Source: Bacillus sp. OV166 (GTDB taxonomy: Bacteria > Bacillota > Bacilli > Bacillales > Cytobacillaceae). From it: a stretch of 64,000 nucleotides of DNA. The notes beneath the pieces are model-generated. The model saw nothing but the letters and a program-made list of their open reading frames with translations. It did no database searches and had not been told where the DNA came from. The stretch spans positions 3,295,001-3,359,000 of the forward strand of contig NZ_FXWM01000001.1 in the NCBI RefSeq assembly GCF_900177675.1, in the 5' to 3' direction. Positions 36,050 to 44,984 of the stretch are shown one piece after another. Both the position numbers and the translations under genes were made by a program. Numbering within the stretch: the stretch's first letter is position 1; every line of letters begins with the position of its first letter.

Positions 36050-36198
36050 ATGAGAGTAAAAATTACCTTAGCGTGTACAGAAACCGGAAATCGAAACTAT
36101 ATTACGACAAAAAATAAACGGACACACCCAGAACGCCTGAATTAAAAAAGTATTGCCCGCGTTTAAAAAAACATACATTGCATCGCGAAACAAAATAG
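36050..36198 (+). pseudogene. rpmG: Zinc-independent ribosomal protein L33 (C-minus form), frameshifted
   Basis: The frame starts [20 protein letters not shown] and stops at TAA after HPERLN. Adding one base in CGCCTGAATTA restores [20 protein letters not shown] and a stop at 36196-36198, giving the standard 49 residues. The zinc CxxC pairs of the C-plus form are missing, so this is the spare L33 made in zinc starvation. The ribosome site GGGAGG is intact. As I recall, the rpmGC copy in B. subtilis 168 is also frameshifted. Confidence 0.9.
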
Positions 36199-36237
36199 AA
36201 ATGAATAACTAAATCAACTGGAAGACCATTTTACCGT

Positions 36238-36273
36238 ATGTGCGCCTTTATTCGACAAAGGCGCATGCTTTTT
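36238..36273 (+). terminator. Terminator after rpmG
   Basis: Stem TGCGCCTTT / AAAGGCGCA with loop ATTCGAC and TTTTTG behind. Confidence 0.85.
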
Positions 36274-36391
36274 GTAAAGACCCTAATAGGGGAAAATAAG
36301 ATGATAGTACTGTAAATTTCCATAGAACAAATCAAAGTAAACGAGTATCAGTATTTAAATCAATAAGAAAATTATTGGGGGGTATTAGATT

Positions 36392-36860
36392 GTGATTCTT
36401 TCTGATAAGACAATCTTGAAGAGGTTAAAGGATCAGGAGCTAATTATTGATCCGTTTTCAACGTCACAACTTCAGTCTGCATCTGTTGATTTAAGGTTGG
36501 CAAATCATTTTTTAACAGTGGATGAAAATGCTGTTCCGCTTATTACAATCGACAAACCCGCTGACTATAAAGAATTTCGTAAAGATATTATCATCATGCC
36601 ACCTCAATCCTTTTTATTAGGATCTACCCTTGAGTTGTATCAGCTTACCTAATAATATGACGGCTTTTGTAGAAGGAAGAAGCTCCATTGGAAGATTAGG
36701 CTTGTTTATTCAAAATGCCGGATGGGTGGATCCAGGCTTTGAAGGGCATATCACTTTAGAACTTTATAATGCAAACCGTGTTCCGATCGAGCTAAGAGCA
36801 GGGAGGCGTATATATATAATTATTAATGGTCCCTGCCGAGAGACCTTTTTCTTTTTTTAG
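36392..36860 (+). pseudogene. dcd: dCTP deaminase, frameshifted and lacking its C-terminus
   Basis: GTG 36392 with GGGGGGT upstream starts MILSDKTILKRLKDQELIID, then SASVDLRLANHF. The frame ends at [12 protein letters not shown]. One base shift near 36640 restores [20 protein letters not shown] and [20 protein letters not shown], where the Glu of EGRSSIGR region and GHITLEL form the dCTP deaminase site. After GRRI the sequence is unrelated and the usual last 20-30 residues are lost. Dcd makes dUTP from dCTP. It is preceded by its own gap and terminator, so a separate unit. Confidence 0.88.
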
Positions 36861-36891
36861 GAAGAGGATATATTGTTGAATATCCTCTTCT
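36861..36891. terminator. Hairpin after the dcd remnant
   Basis: GAAGAGGATAT / ATATCCTCTTC with a short loop, followed by TTTC. Confidence 0.65.
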
Positions 36892-37132
36892 TTCATATCC
36901 TCTATGGATTTATTTGAACTCTGCATAAAAGATAAGAATGCCCGTATTCGTCTCCAATAGGATTCTCTTGACGAATCGGGAGTACCTTTAAGATCAAAGT
37001 ATAGTTCTATTTTTTTATAATAATGCTTTATAAAAATTCCTCCTGATGATTGAATAAGTAGATTAGTTGATTAATCAATCATCAAAAGGAGGAGCACGAC
37101 ATCTAGTAGTAAGTTGTGATATAATTGGCATA

Positions 37133-37208
37133 AGAAAAAGTATGTCCTTCTATGGATTGTTTGGTTTGGCGATTAAACAATACCACATAGAGAACATACT
37201 TTTTTGTT
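37133..37208. repeat. Long imperfect inverted repeat
   Basis: AAGTATGTCCTTCTATGG against its inverse CACATAGAGAACATACTT, with a further inner pairing ATTGTTT / AAACAAT, then TTTTTTG. The stem is about 25 bp with bulges. It may be a terminator of a lost gene or a small MITE relic. The rest of 36892-37301 holds no gene. Confidence 0.6.
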
Positions 37209-37301
37209 TTTTTATAAAATTATTTGATATTGGGCTTTTAAAGAGCCATCGCGTTAGCGATTTCGTTCTTCTTTAAGGGGACAATCGGAAATTTTGCGCG
37301 T

Positions 37302-37345
37302 GAAAAGGCCCGACTAGCAGATGGGAGCTAGTCGGGCCTTTTCGT
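37302..37345. terminator. Strong terminator upstream of the kinase
   Basis: A perfect 17-bp stem (GAAAAGGCCCGACTAGC and its inverse) with an eight-base loop. Works in either direction. Confidence 0.88.
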
Positions 37346-37537
37346 TATTTTATGGGTAAGATCTTTTCGCAAAATTTTTGATTGCCCAAGAAGAATGAAG
37401 ATTTGCCAGTAACGCATAATGTCTGATTTTCACCAATCCCGAACCGTCCCCACAGTATTCAGAACCCATTTTTTTCTTCTGTTTTTATATTCGGTTTTCT
37501 TTTATACTAGAATGATCTTAACAATGAGGTAAACTGT

Positions 37538-38806
37538 ATGGAACATACTAAAAACTTGCTCTTACAAGTAATGATTATTTTGATCCCTGTCTTTTTTTAT
37601 TCTATGTATTTAACCAATCGTCATCAATTCATCGAAACGAAACGTCAAAAATTAATTTTCAGTTTCTTGGCAACGATTACGTTAGTATTGTGCATGTCAT
37701 TCCCGATCTATTCGGATGTAAACGAGCGAAATGACCTACGGTTTGTAGCTCTTATGATAGGTATATTTTATGGAGGTGGATACGCAACAGGTATTGTTCT
37801 CACGATCATCTTATTGTTGTATCGGTGGTATTTCGGGGGGTCAGGTTTTTATTCAACGGCATACGAAGTCCTTTTCTTCTTACCCATGTTTTTTTTAGCA
37901 TATCCACGTTTCATCCAACAGGATCGAGCAGGTCGAATGAAACTGGCTTGGATGATAACATCGGGGATGTCCTTGATCTTCATCCTCGTGGATTTTCAAG
38001 AGATGGATTTTTTTAGCCACACACTTCAGGAAATTTTAGCGATATGTGCTGCCACCATCGTAACCGTCTTTTTGATTGAAACCTTAAGGGAAAATGCCCA
38101 GTTACACATGGAAGCTCAACAGGCGGAAAAATATAAGATACTCGGAGAATTGGCCAGTTCCTTTGCTCATGAAGTTCGAAATCCCATGCAGACCAATCGA
38201 GGATTTCTTCAGTTACTTCTACAATCGCCAATTTCAGAGACGTATAAAAGGTATGTTCAAATTTGTATAGAAGAAGTGGATCGAACGAATGACGTCATTA
38301 CCGAATATCTTTCGCTTGCCAAGCCAGAAGCGGATACGAAAGAGTCCGTCGATGTTTGCCAAAAAATACAAACAGTCGTCAAGATTCTCTACTCCTATGC
38401 TTTAGAACGAAAAGTAAGCATAGACGTCCGACTTCCGGAGCAAGAGTGTGCGATATTGGGTCATCCCCCAAAAATGAAACAAGCCTTCCTCAATATCATC
38501 AAAAATGGAATCGAAGCGATGCCTCAAGGTGGTGCGGTTTCCATTTGCGTGAAACAGGAGTCACAGCATGTGATGATCCAAATCCAAGATGAGGGAGTGG
38601 GGATGAATGAAGACGAAGTGAAACGTCTTGGACAACCATTTTATTCCCTGAAAGAAAAAGGAACCGGCATAGGACTCATGGTGAGCTATCGCATTATCGA
38701 CTCGCTTCATGGAAAAATCACCGTCCAAAGCCAAAAAGGAAAAGGAACCAAGTTTACCATTCGGTTCCCTCTCCATAATTGTAAAAATATCATCGCCATT
38801 AACTGA
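37538..38806 (+). CDS. Membrane sensor histidine kinase, KinB-like
   Basis: 422 residues. Six membrane segments (residues about 5-175) of the 5TM-5TMR-LYT type, as in KinB. Then the H-box SSFAHEVRNPMQTNRGFLQL, with the phospho-His near residue 211, N-box NIIKNGIEAMPQGG, and G-boxes QDEGVGMNEDEVKRLG and KGTGIGLMVSYRI. B. subtilis KinB feeds the sporulation phosphorelay; it has 428 residues and the same layout. No kapB follows. ATGAGG-type ribosome site (AATGAGGTAAACTGT). The kinase has no adjacent response regulator, as is usual for sporulation kinases. Confidence 0.85.
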   Translation: MEHTKNLLLQVMIILIPVFFYSMYLTNRHQFIETKRQKLIFSFLATITLVLCMSFPIYSDVNERNDLRFVALMIGIFYGGGYATGIVLTIILLLYRWYFGGSGFYSTAYEVLFFLPMFFLAYPRFIQQDRAGRMKLAWMITSGMSLIFILVDFQEMDFFSHTLQEILAICAATIVTVFLIETLRENAQLHMEAQQAEKYKILGELASSFAHEVRNPMQTNRGFLQLLLQSPISETYKRYVQICIEEVDRTNDVITEYLSLAKPEADTKESVDVCQKIQTVVKILYSYALERKVSIDVRLPEQECAILGHPPKMKQAFLNIIKNGIEAMPQGGAVSICVKQESQHVMIQIQDEGVGMNEDEVKRLGQPFYSLKEKGTGIGLMVSYRIIDSLHGKITVQSQKGKGTKFTIRFPLHNCKNIIAIN

Positions 38807-38829
38807 CAAACATGAGCGTTAGCTAAAAA

Positions 38830-38996
38830 TAAAAGTATATGAACCGACAGGAGTTAAAGGGTATTGGATCGTAGATAACCGTACTGAGACAGTTGAAGTG
38901 TTTATCTTTATAGAAGTAAGTATTTTTGAAGACTTTATCATCGATTTAAAGAACATATTGGCTGCGGTGAAAAAGGAATTAGCAAAGCACCACTGA
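38830..38996 (+). pseudogene. Uma2-type nuclease-fold remnant
   Basis: One frame reads YEPTGVKGYWIVDNRTETVE and VFEDFIIDLKNIL-like (IFEDFIIDLKNIL). The phrase VKEYWIVD..TVEVF is the C-terminal part of the Uma2/DUF820 PD-(D/E)XK family. No start and no N-terminal half. It stops at 38996. Confidence 0.5.
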
Positions 38997-38998
38997 TA

Positions 38999-39199
38999 GT
39001 GAAGAAAGATGGCACCATTAATCTGCGAATCTTTATGGATACTACATCCATTAAGCTAGTTGTTAACGATGGGGAGCAGGTCATTACCAATCGGATATTC
39101 CCAGAGGATACTAGCAAGCAGTTTAACCTATTTACAGAAGGCGGCAAGGTTTGTGTAAATAGCATTGAATCATGGAAGCTAGGTTCTGTGTGGAAGTAA
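38999..39199 (+). pseudogene. GH32 (sucrase/levanase) C-terminal remnant
   Basis: The 66 codons contain LRIFMDTTSIKLVVNDGEQV and ITNRIFPEDTSKQFNLFTEG, the last beta-sandwich strands of family-32 glycosidases (usual form LRIFVDRSSVEVFVNDGE). The catalytic beta-propeller is absent. It directly follows the Uma2 remnant, a mosaic of gene ends. A terminator comes after it. Confidence 0.65.
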
Positions 39200-39219
39200 A
39201 TACTTTTTTTGAAATAAAG

Positions 39220-39261
39220 ATAGAGCTCTAATCGATTAAAGATGATTAGAGCTTTGTTTTT
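39220..39261 (+). terminator. Terminator after the GH32 remnant
   Basis: Stem AGCTCTAATC / GATTAGAGCT with an 11-base loop and TTTGTTTTT. Confidence 0.85.
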
Positions 39262-39529
39262 GACTGTTGGAAGTGTGAATGCAGTAGGTTTACACCAAAA
39301 ATCAACTAATTCCTAACGGTAAAAAGAGCAAAACCATGAAGCTAATCAAAAGCAATGCAGAAATGGTTAACTCTGGAAGAAAAAACTAGTAGGAAACTAA
39401 TTATTCACCACTACCGTCAGCAGCAAACCGGAAATACATTAATCAAGAATCTAAATTAAAAGTTAAGGAAGCTATTTATAAGTATTTAAGCTAGTTTATC
39501 AATCTTCTTGGAGTTCAGGCACCGATAAA

Positions 39530-39756
39530 TCAGTTGTTTATTATTTTTGGCAGCATTTCGGTAAAAATCTCGATAAACATAAATACTAGTATTAGGATGG
39601 CAGGTATGGAGAGAATTGCAAAGCTTAGGTAGGCAAGTTTCAGCTTGCCATTATTGGTCGAACCATTTCGTAATGTACTCAATCAGTAAGGCAAGAAGGA
39701 CGGATCCGATAATAAACGAGGCCGAAAATAGGGCTATTCCTAACGGTGCTTGTGGT
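39530..39756 (-). pseudogene. Membrane-protein remnant, frameshifted
   Basis: On the minus strand PLGIALFSASFIIGSVLLAL and IEYITKWFDQ are followed, one frame over, by KLKLAYLSFAILSIPAILIL and FIEIFTEMLPKIINN-stop. Two hydrophobic segments in a row with one frameshift near 39655. The start is missing. I cannot name the family. The plus-strand reading of the same bases is not protein-like. The stretch 39262-39529 shows nothing. Confidence 0.4.
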
Positions 39757-39913
39757 CAAAATAATTCATTGTTTGGATTGGACAGAAACAAAGGTTAACA
39801 ATTAATTTTTGGTCCAATATTTTAGAAGCAACAGGGGAACAGTTCTTTCTATAACCTAAGAAAGTTTAGATAAACGGCTTCACAAAAAAAGGGTAAAAAA
39901 TAATCAAAATTGC

Positions 39914-39952
39914 AAAAACGCCTTCAAAAATCAAATTTGAAGGCGTTTTTTG
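39914..39952. terminator. Terminator before the phage-like replication genes
   Basis: Stem AAAACGCCTTCAAA / TTTGAAGGCGTTTT with a short loop and T on both sides. The remaining 39953-40192 has no gene. Confidence 0.85.
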
Positions 39953-40192
39953 ACGTTTACGTTCAAAAAAAGCCCTCAAATTTGAAAATTGGCGATTCGC
40001 TTTACCCCGCCAATCTCGATATCGTTGAAGTGCAAAGGATGCGGGCTTTCACCTAAATCCCTCGCAAAGGACAAGGTGATGAAAAGGTGTCATAAAGTAT
40101 TCACATATTATTGAAAAACATATGACCATTTTCTTCATTTATTTATATATCAAGTATGAAGGAATTTTTTAGGAGAAAGGCAGTGGTGGAAG

Positions 40193-41194
40193 ATGGCAAA
40201 GTTTAGAATGGTACGTACTGATTTTTGGAAGAATCCAATGGTGTCAGAGGAGATGACTCCAGAGGACAAATTCTTCTGTCTTTATCTTCTTACGAATCCA
40301 CAAACGACTCAAATTGGAATCTATAAGATTACCAAAAAACAAATGGCTTTTGATTTGGGTTATTCGATTGAGAGTGTCCACTCGTTAATGGAACGATTCA
40401 TCGTGCATCACAAGCTGATTCGTTACAATCCTGAAACGAGAGAACTGGCGATCAAGAACTGGGGGAAATATAACCTGGATAAAGGCGGGAAACCGTTCAT
40501 GGATTGTATTTTTTCCGAGTTAAAGGATGTGGAGGATCTCTCACTGATTCAATATGTTTCGAAGGCGATTCAAAAACAGGAAATTCGCAGTCTATTTGAA
40601 TCATTTTGTGAACAAGAAGAGCTGGTTTTCGGCAAAGAAGTTAGCGGCCAAGATGAAAATGATACATATCTAGAACCCGAATGTGGAGAGCTTGACGATA
40701 CGTTGACGCATCGTGATACGAGAAGGGGGCAAAAAGAAGAAGAAAATAAAAAAGATAATAAAAAAGAAAAACAACAACAAGAAGCTTTTAATCCAAATAT
40801 AGAGAAAAATCCAGACAAAGAAAATAATCAAAAAGAAGTAGATGTAAAAGAAATTGTTGAGTTTTGGGACAACAATGGATTTGGTTTTTCGAACGTGAAT
40901 GCGAAAGAGCAGCTGTTAGTTTGGTTAGAGGATTCTAGCTTTTTACAGCCGAAAGAGGTGATTTTAAAAGCGATGAATATTGCCTGTGCCAATAACAAGC
41001 GAAGGCTGAGTTATGTGGTTGGGATTCTGAAAAACTGGGTAAATGACTCCTTACTGACCGTAGAAGAAATTGATTCCTTTTATGTGAGTCAAAATTCCAC
41101 ACCAAAGCCTAGGCAATCAACCGAATCATTTCCTGCTGGAAGAGCAATTCCAAGTGGATTTAAACTTGACCTTACGGCAGGTGAAGAAGGATGA
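40193..41194 (+). CDS. Phage-type replication protein with DnaD domain
   Basis: 333 residues. The N-terminal winged-helix part starts FRMVRTDFWKNPMVSEEMTP and has KMAFDLGY-like (QMAFDLGYSIESVHSLMERF). A charged linker (residues about 175-220, with many Lys, Glu, Gln) follows. The C-terminal DnaD-like domain holds VEFWDNNGFGFSNVNAKEQL and LSYVVGILKNWVNDSLLTVE. Such proteins start phage/prophage DNA replication and load the helicase. AGGAGAAAGG precedes the start. It overlaps the DnaB-like gene (ATGA). A broken second copy of its 3' part lies at 30618. Confidence 0.88.
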   Translation: MAKFRMVRTDFWKNPMVSEEMTPEDKFFCLYLLTNPQTTQIGIYKITKKQMAFDLGYSIESVHSLMERFIVHHKLIRYNPETRELAIKNWGKYNLDKGGKPFMDCIFSELKDVEDLSLIQYVSKAIQKQEIRSLFESFCEQEELVFGKEVSGQDENDTYLEPECGELDDTLTHRDTRRGQKEEENKKDNKKEKQQQEAFNPNIEKNPDKENNQKEVDVKEIVEFWDNNGFGFSNVNAKEQLLVWLEDSSFLQPKEVILKAMNIACANNKRRLSYVVGILKNWVNDSLLTVEEIDSFYVSQNSTPKPRQSTESFPAGRAIPSGFKLDLTAGEEG

Positions 41195-41640
41195 GTATGG
41201 CAGAAAAAGCGTTCTTAGGAAGCTTGATGAAGGCGGAGTACTTGCTCCAAGATACCATCATTCAACCTGAACAGCTAGAAAGTACACGGCATAAAGAAAT
41301 CATGCGAAGAATGGTGGAGTTAAACCGGGCGGGTAAGAATGTTGATTTAATCACATGGACAACCTTACCAGACCTCGATTCATTAGGTGGAATGTCTTAC
41401 CTTTCGGAGCTGTTATCATATGCGGATCTGGAGAAATTTGACGGGACGGAGAAGCTCATACTCGATCTGTGGAAGGAACGAGAAAAGAGAAACATCTTGA
41501 CGCTTGCAGCCATGAATGATTGGGAGATTGCGAAAGTCATTGCCGAATTGGATAAAATTAACCAAATGAAAATGGAGGATCACACGTCCTTACAACAAGC
41601 ATTGGTAGATATCTATGAGGCACCCTGGGAAGATCGAATA
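41191..41640 (+). pseudogene. DnaB-like helicase, N-terminal domain only
   Basis: The first 149 codons are the DnaB N-terminal domain: AEKAFLGSLMKAEYLLQDTI, then NVDLITWTTLPDLDSLGGMS and LVDIYEAPWED. After about 41637 the frame continues into the antisense of a minus-strand gene and stops at 41712. The RecA-like motor (about 300 residues) is missing. The junction at about 41637 is where the phage replication module was cut. Confidence 0.85.
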
Positions 41641-41801
41641 AGCCAGAAAATATCTAAAGATTCAAAACTCCAAGGTTCTTCTGCTACTCTGCTTTCAAGT
41701 TTTAGTATTTGAATATCTGTTTTTAATTCTGAATTTAATGAACTGATTATATTTTGAGTAGTAAGTTTTGATTTTAAGATGTCGAGAATTTTTGTTTGCA
41801 T
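41638..41801 (-). CDS. Small protein, C-terminus cut at the DnaB junction
   Basis: ATG 41801 on the minus strand follows AAAGGAGATG, with TATAAT further up, so expression signals are complete. It reads MQTKILDILKSKLTTQNIIS and on through helical residues to EEPWSFESLDIFWLI. Its own sequence ends at the junction near 41638; reading on into dnaB would give a few more codons to 41613. Function unknown. Confidence 0.55.
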
Positions 41802-41908
41802 AAGTGAACATCTCCTTTGTTTGATGAACTGATTATATGTCGGTTTTAGAGAGTGTAAACAGAATTATAATAAAAAATCCCTATTATAAAAATAAAAAAG
41901 GAGAGCAA

Positions 41909-42097
41909 TCAGCCCTCCAGTAACTTGTTCAACTTCTCAATTTCCTCTTCGAACAACTTCATATCTGATTCATATTCTGGATGACCATCAAATGAATCCA
42001 ACATATCTTTTTCTTGATGTAATGTTATCAAATACTGCTCCAATGAAAATCCACCACTTTGGATTGTATTCTCAAACACAACTTTAAATCTGCTCAT
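41909..42097 (-). CDS. Small acidic protein (62 residues), unknown
   Basis: GAGGTG lies eight bases before the ATG. The protein MSRFKVVFENTIQSGGFSLE continues with two predicted helices (LHQEKDMLDSF, DMKLFEEEIEKLNKLL). No membrane segment. Phage or element-borne small proteins look like this. Function unknown. Confidence 0.6.
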   Translation of the reverse strand: MSRFKVVFENTIQSGGFSLEQYLITLHQEKDMLDSFDGHPEYESDMKLFEEEIEKLNKLLEG

Positions 42098-42239
42098 TTA
42101 TTTCACCTCAACAGGTAGTGTATCCAGAATATGTAATGAAATACTTATTTTATTCTCCAGATATTTCAAATTAATTTCATAATTCTTCCATTTACTTGAT
42201 AAAAATAAGTTCATAATTAAAGGGAAAAGGAGTGATTCA

Positions 42240-42558
42240 ATGAGTAGGTTAATGTTGATGGAAATAGCTATGAAGTGATGAATTACCGGAACTATATGAC
42301 ATTTATTTTGGTGGAAAGGTACTACTGCATTATGAAGATGCTAAGATTGAAGGGGATGTCCCTTTTATTGTAGTTGGCGCTACAGATCATATGGGGAAAG
42401 ATGCAGCTCTTGAACTTATGCGAGGTTGCGAACAGTTTAAAGCCTATCACAAACATCTCTTTGGAATTGAAGTAAAATCATTTGTTACAGATGATAAGAA
42501 GTTTAAAAAGGTGAAAGACTGGTGGGGGTATTTTCATCCAAATGGAATATATAGATAA
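42240..42558 (+). pseudogene. Frameshifted hypothetical protein
   Basis: A 12-codon start at ATG 42240 (MSRLMLMEIAMK) stops at TGA. One base off, the frame continues DELPELYDIYFGGKVLLHYE, VPFIVVGATDHMGKDAALEL and ends WWGYFHPNGIYR at 42558, without its own start. It reads as a real protein of about 105 residues with one frameshift near 42275. Family not recognised. Confidence 0.5.
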
Positions 42559-42826
42559 ACTAATTGGGCCGCTATTTATTTAGCGTCTCTGTTTTGTTTC
42601 CAAACATCAAATTCAGTTACAAAGATAGGTGTGCTAACTACTTTTCCTTTTATTATTAACTTATTTTGATATAGTAAAGGGAAATTTGTGAAAAGAATTT
42701 GAAATATCTAGTAGATATATAAAATCAATATTTTATTAAACAAATAAAAAAGGACTACTGAGGTCCTTTTTCAGTTTCTTAAACTAAAGCAATCTGTAGC
42801 TGATTCAGAAACAGACCTTTTAGCTG

Positions 42827-43630
42827 CTAGTTTTCTCCTTTTAATCCTAGCGCGGATTTGATAGTCGCCCAGAATCCTGACTTCTTAGGATTGCTTGGTG
42901 TATGTGTAGACCTTATTGGGTTTGGAAATGGCCCAGACGCAGATTTCAATTGTCGGAATGTGCTTGCTGTGCCGCCTGAAAAAATATGTTCATAGTACTC
43001 TTCTCTGCCTTTTTCACACTGGATACACCAATCAGCATAACCATCCTTGAAACGCTTATCTTTTCTGAATGCGGAAAAAGGCCTGATTCTATCCAAATCA
43101 TTATAAACTCCTTCTACACAAAAACCGCCACCACAAAACTTACCATATTTCAAGGCTTCAGCAAGTTCTGCCTCATACCTTAGCCTAGCCTCTTCCGCTC
43201 TTTTTGCATCCTTTTCCCTGCATTCATTACACTTTCTAGCTGTAGAGTTTGGGTATAATTCAATATTTTTAACCTCATTGCATGTTATACATTTCCTTGT
43301 TATTGGCTTAGATTGCGTTGGTTCTGGTGGTGATTTTGGTGCTGGCTTCAATACTTCGATGTGGTGTTCAGCCTGCTCTGCAAGAACAGCCATAAGAACT
43401 TCATATTCATTATCCGTTAAATCAAGGACACTTTCCTTTTCACCCCCGTTATTAATAAACTGGACTCTCACCTGATTGCAATTGGCTTTAATAACGTTAA
43501 TAATGTTATGCTTGTTCAACGGACTAGCTGATATGTATTCAATTTTTAGACTCTTTTTGTTTGCTCTTATCGAACAACCGCTGTAATCTCCTGATAATAC
43601 TTTACCCACGTTGCACCACACCTCTTTCAT
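42827..43630 (-). CDS. Hypothetical protein with several CxxC pairs (about 260 residues)
   Basis: Residues 1-90 are a predicted beta-rich domain (SGCSIRANKKSLKIEYISAS). A Pro-rich linker comes next, then a zinc-ribbon-like region RKCITCNEVKNIELYPNSTA / RKCNECREKDAKRAEEA, and later FCGGGFC and DWCIQCEKGREEYYEH. The pairs CxxC and CxxC suggest two zinc sites. The ATG at 43630 has no ribosome site; a GTG at 43609 is preceded by AAAGAGGTG and may be the true start. Function unknown; nucleic-acid binding is a guess. Confidence 0.6.
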   Translation of the reverse strand: MKEVWCNVGKVLSGDYSGCSIRANKKSLKIEYISASPLNKHNIINVIKANCNQVRVQFINNGGEKESVLDLTDNEYEVLMAVLAEQAEHHIEVLKPAPKSPPEPTQSKPITRKCITCNEVKNIELYPNSTARKCNECREKDAKRAEEARLRYEAELAEALKYGKFCGGGFCVEGVYNDLDRIRPFSAFRKDKRFKDGYADWCIQCEKGREEYYEHIFSGGTASTFRQLKSASGPFPNPIRSTHTPSNPKKSGFWATIKSALGLKGEN

Positions 43631-43745
43631 TAAGCAACTTTAATGTATTTGAATTAAAAACACCACAAATTACCTGGTGCGAATAGCCATCAACTTCAGA
43701 TTTTATATTTTGCTAAGTCCTATTTCATTATCAAAAAAGGACCAT

Positions 43746-44765
43746 TTAGGTCCTATTTAAAATACGTTCTCTTAGTTGTTCTATCGTTAAGTAGTCACCA
43801 TTTTCTTTTCGATGAAGCATAGCATGGCAGTTCGGACAAACAGGAATTAGGTCTTGAATGGGCTTTACTTCATAGCCCTGTTGTATATCGTGAAGTGGTA
43901 CTATGTGATGGACATGAATAAAATCTTTCCCCACTTCTCCATATAGGTTTTCAAAATTTAAATCACAAACTTGACATTGAACACCATAATGGTCTATACA
44001 TTGCTTGCGAGCAAAAGGGTTGCGCTCATATACGTTGACTGTTACAGATTTACGTTTCCCTTCTTCTAAGGATTCAGGGACTTCGTCAGGATAATAATCT
44101 TTTGTTAAATCATAATTAAAGAACAACATGATATAATCCCGGAGTACCCCAGTAACTTTCTGCGGGCCTTGTATATTTCCTTTCACACCATGTTCACGTA
44201 AGTGGGCTAACGATAATTCAGTAGTATCAACCTGATCTATTAAGCGAAATCGTGACCAATTCCATGTTTTTGATTGCTTAAATTTCTCTTCATCTTTCCA
44301 AAACATTTTATTGTATTGGACTTCATTAGGTAGTACTAATCCTTTGACTACTTCAACTTTATAACGTACTTTTTGTACGTTGTTAGAAACGTAAATAAAT
44401 ATAATATCGCCTTTTTCATAATTACCGGACCTTCTCCAGTGTATTGTATCAAAACGACTAAATGCACCCGTCAGGTCAAATTCTTCTGGATTAGATGGAA
44501 CTAACCAAAAACGACGAGCATTATGATGGTCTGTTTCCTCAAGTTCTTTCCGTCGATTGGCTGCAATTTTTTCTGGCGTAACAAAACAAAACTCGTCTTC
44601 ATTCACATAGTAAGGAATGTTATATACATAGCTACGTTCGATTGGATCATAGCACCTAGATATAGTTGTATTGAGGTGATCCGCTAGGAATCTTGCAGCT
44701 TCTTGAATATTTGCTGCTTTAAATAATAGCTCATCATTTTTCATAATAGTTATTGGGGTAGCCAT
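43746..44765 (-). CDS. EVE-HNH endonuclease (modified-DNA restriction type)
   Basis: 339 residues. The N-terminal part includes an EVE/PUA-like domain: RRFWLVPSNPEEFDLTGAFS, DTIHWRRSGNYEKGDIIFIY. The C-terminal HNH nuclease reads YGVQCQVCDLNFENLYGEVG, then FIHVHHIVPLHD (catalytic His pair) and DLIPVCPNCHAMLHR, with two CxxC zinc pairs. EVE domains bind modified bases, and EVE-HNH proteins are known modification-dependent restriction enzymes, so defence against modified phage DNA is likely. ATGGAGG precedes the start. Single gene. Confidence 0.82.
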   Translation of the reverse strand: MATPITIMKNDELLFKAANIQEAARFLADHLNTTISRCYDPIERSYVYNIPYYVNEDEFCFVTPEKIAANRRKELEETDHHNARRFWLVPSNPEEFDLTGAFSRFDTIHWRRSGNYEKGDIIFIYVSNNVQKVRYKVEVVKGLVLPNEVQYNKMFWKDEEKFKQSKTWNWSRFRLIDQVDTTELSLAHLREHGVKGNIQGPQKVTGVLRDYIMLFFNYDLTKDYYPDEVPESLEEGKRKSVTVNVYERNPFARKQCIDHYGVQCQVCDLNFENLYGEVGKDFIHVHHIVPLHDIQQGYEVKPIQDLIPVCPNCHAMLHRKENGDYLTIEQLRERILNRT

Positions 44766-44984
44766 TTAATTGCCTCCATGTATGTATTATATCCTTTATT
44801 TTACTTTAAAAAGACATCACTAACATGCTTTTTCTCATTAACCTATTACTTAGTTAAGTAGGTTTAAAATTCCCATTTTAATTTATCTTTGTTAGGTATT
44901 GCCAAAAATGAGATTCAGGAGATATTCTAGAAGTATGATAGATAATTATGTACATATTGAATAATCGGAGGGGAGATTGAAATT

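Noticed and set aside
39616..39798. Plus-strand 60-codon ORF
   Set aside because: The minus strand reads as membrane protein in two adjoining frames; the plus frame has no such pattern.
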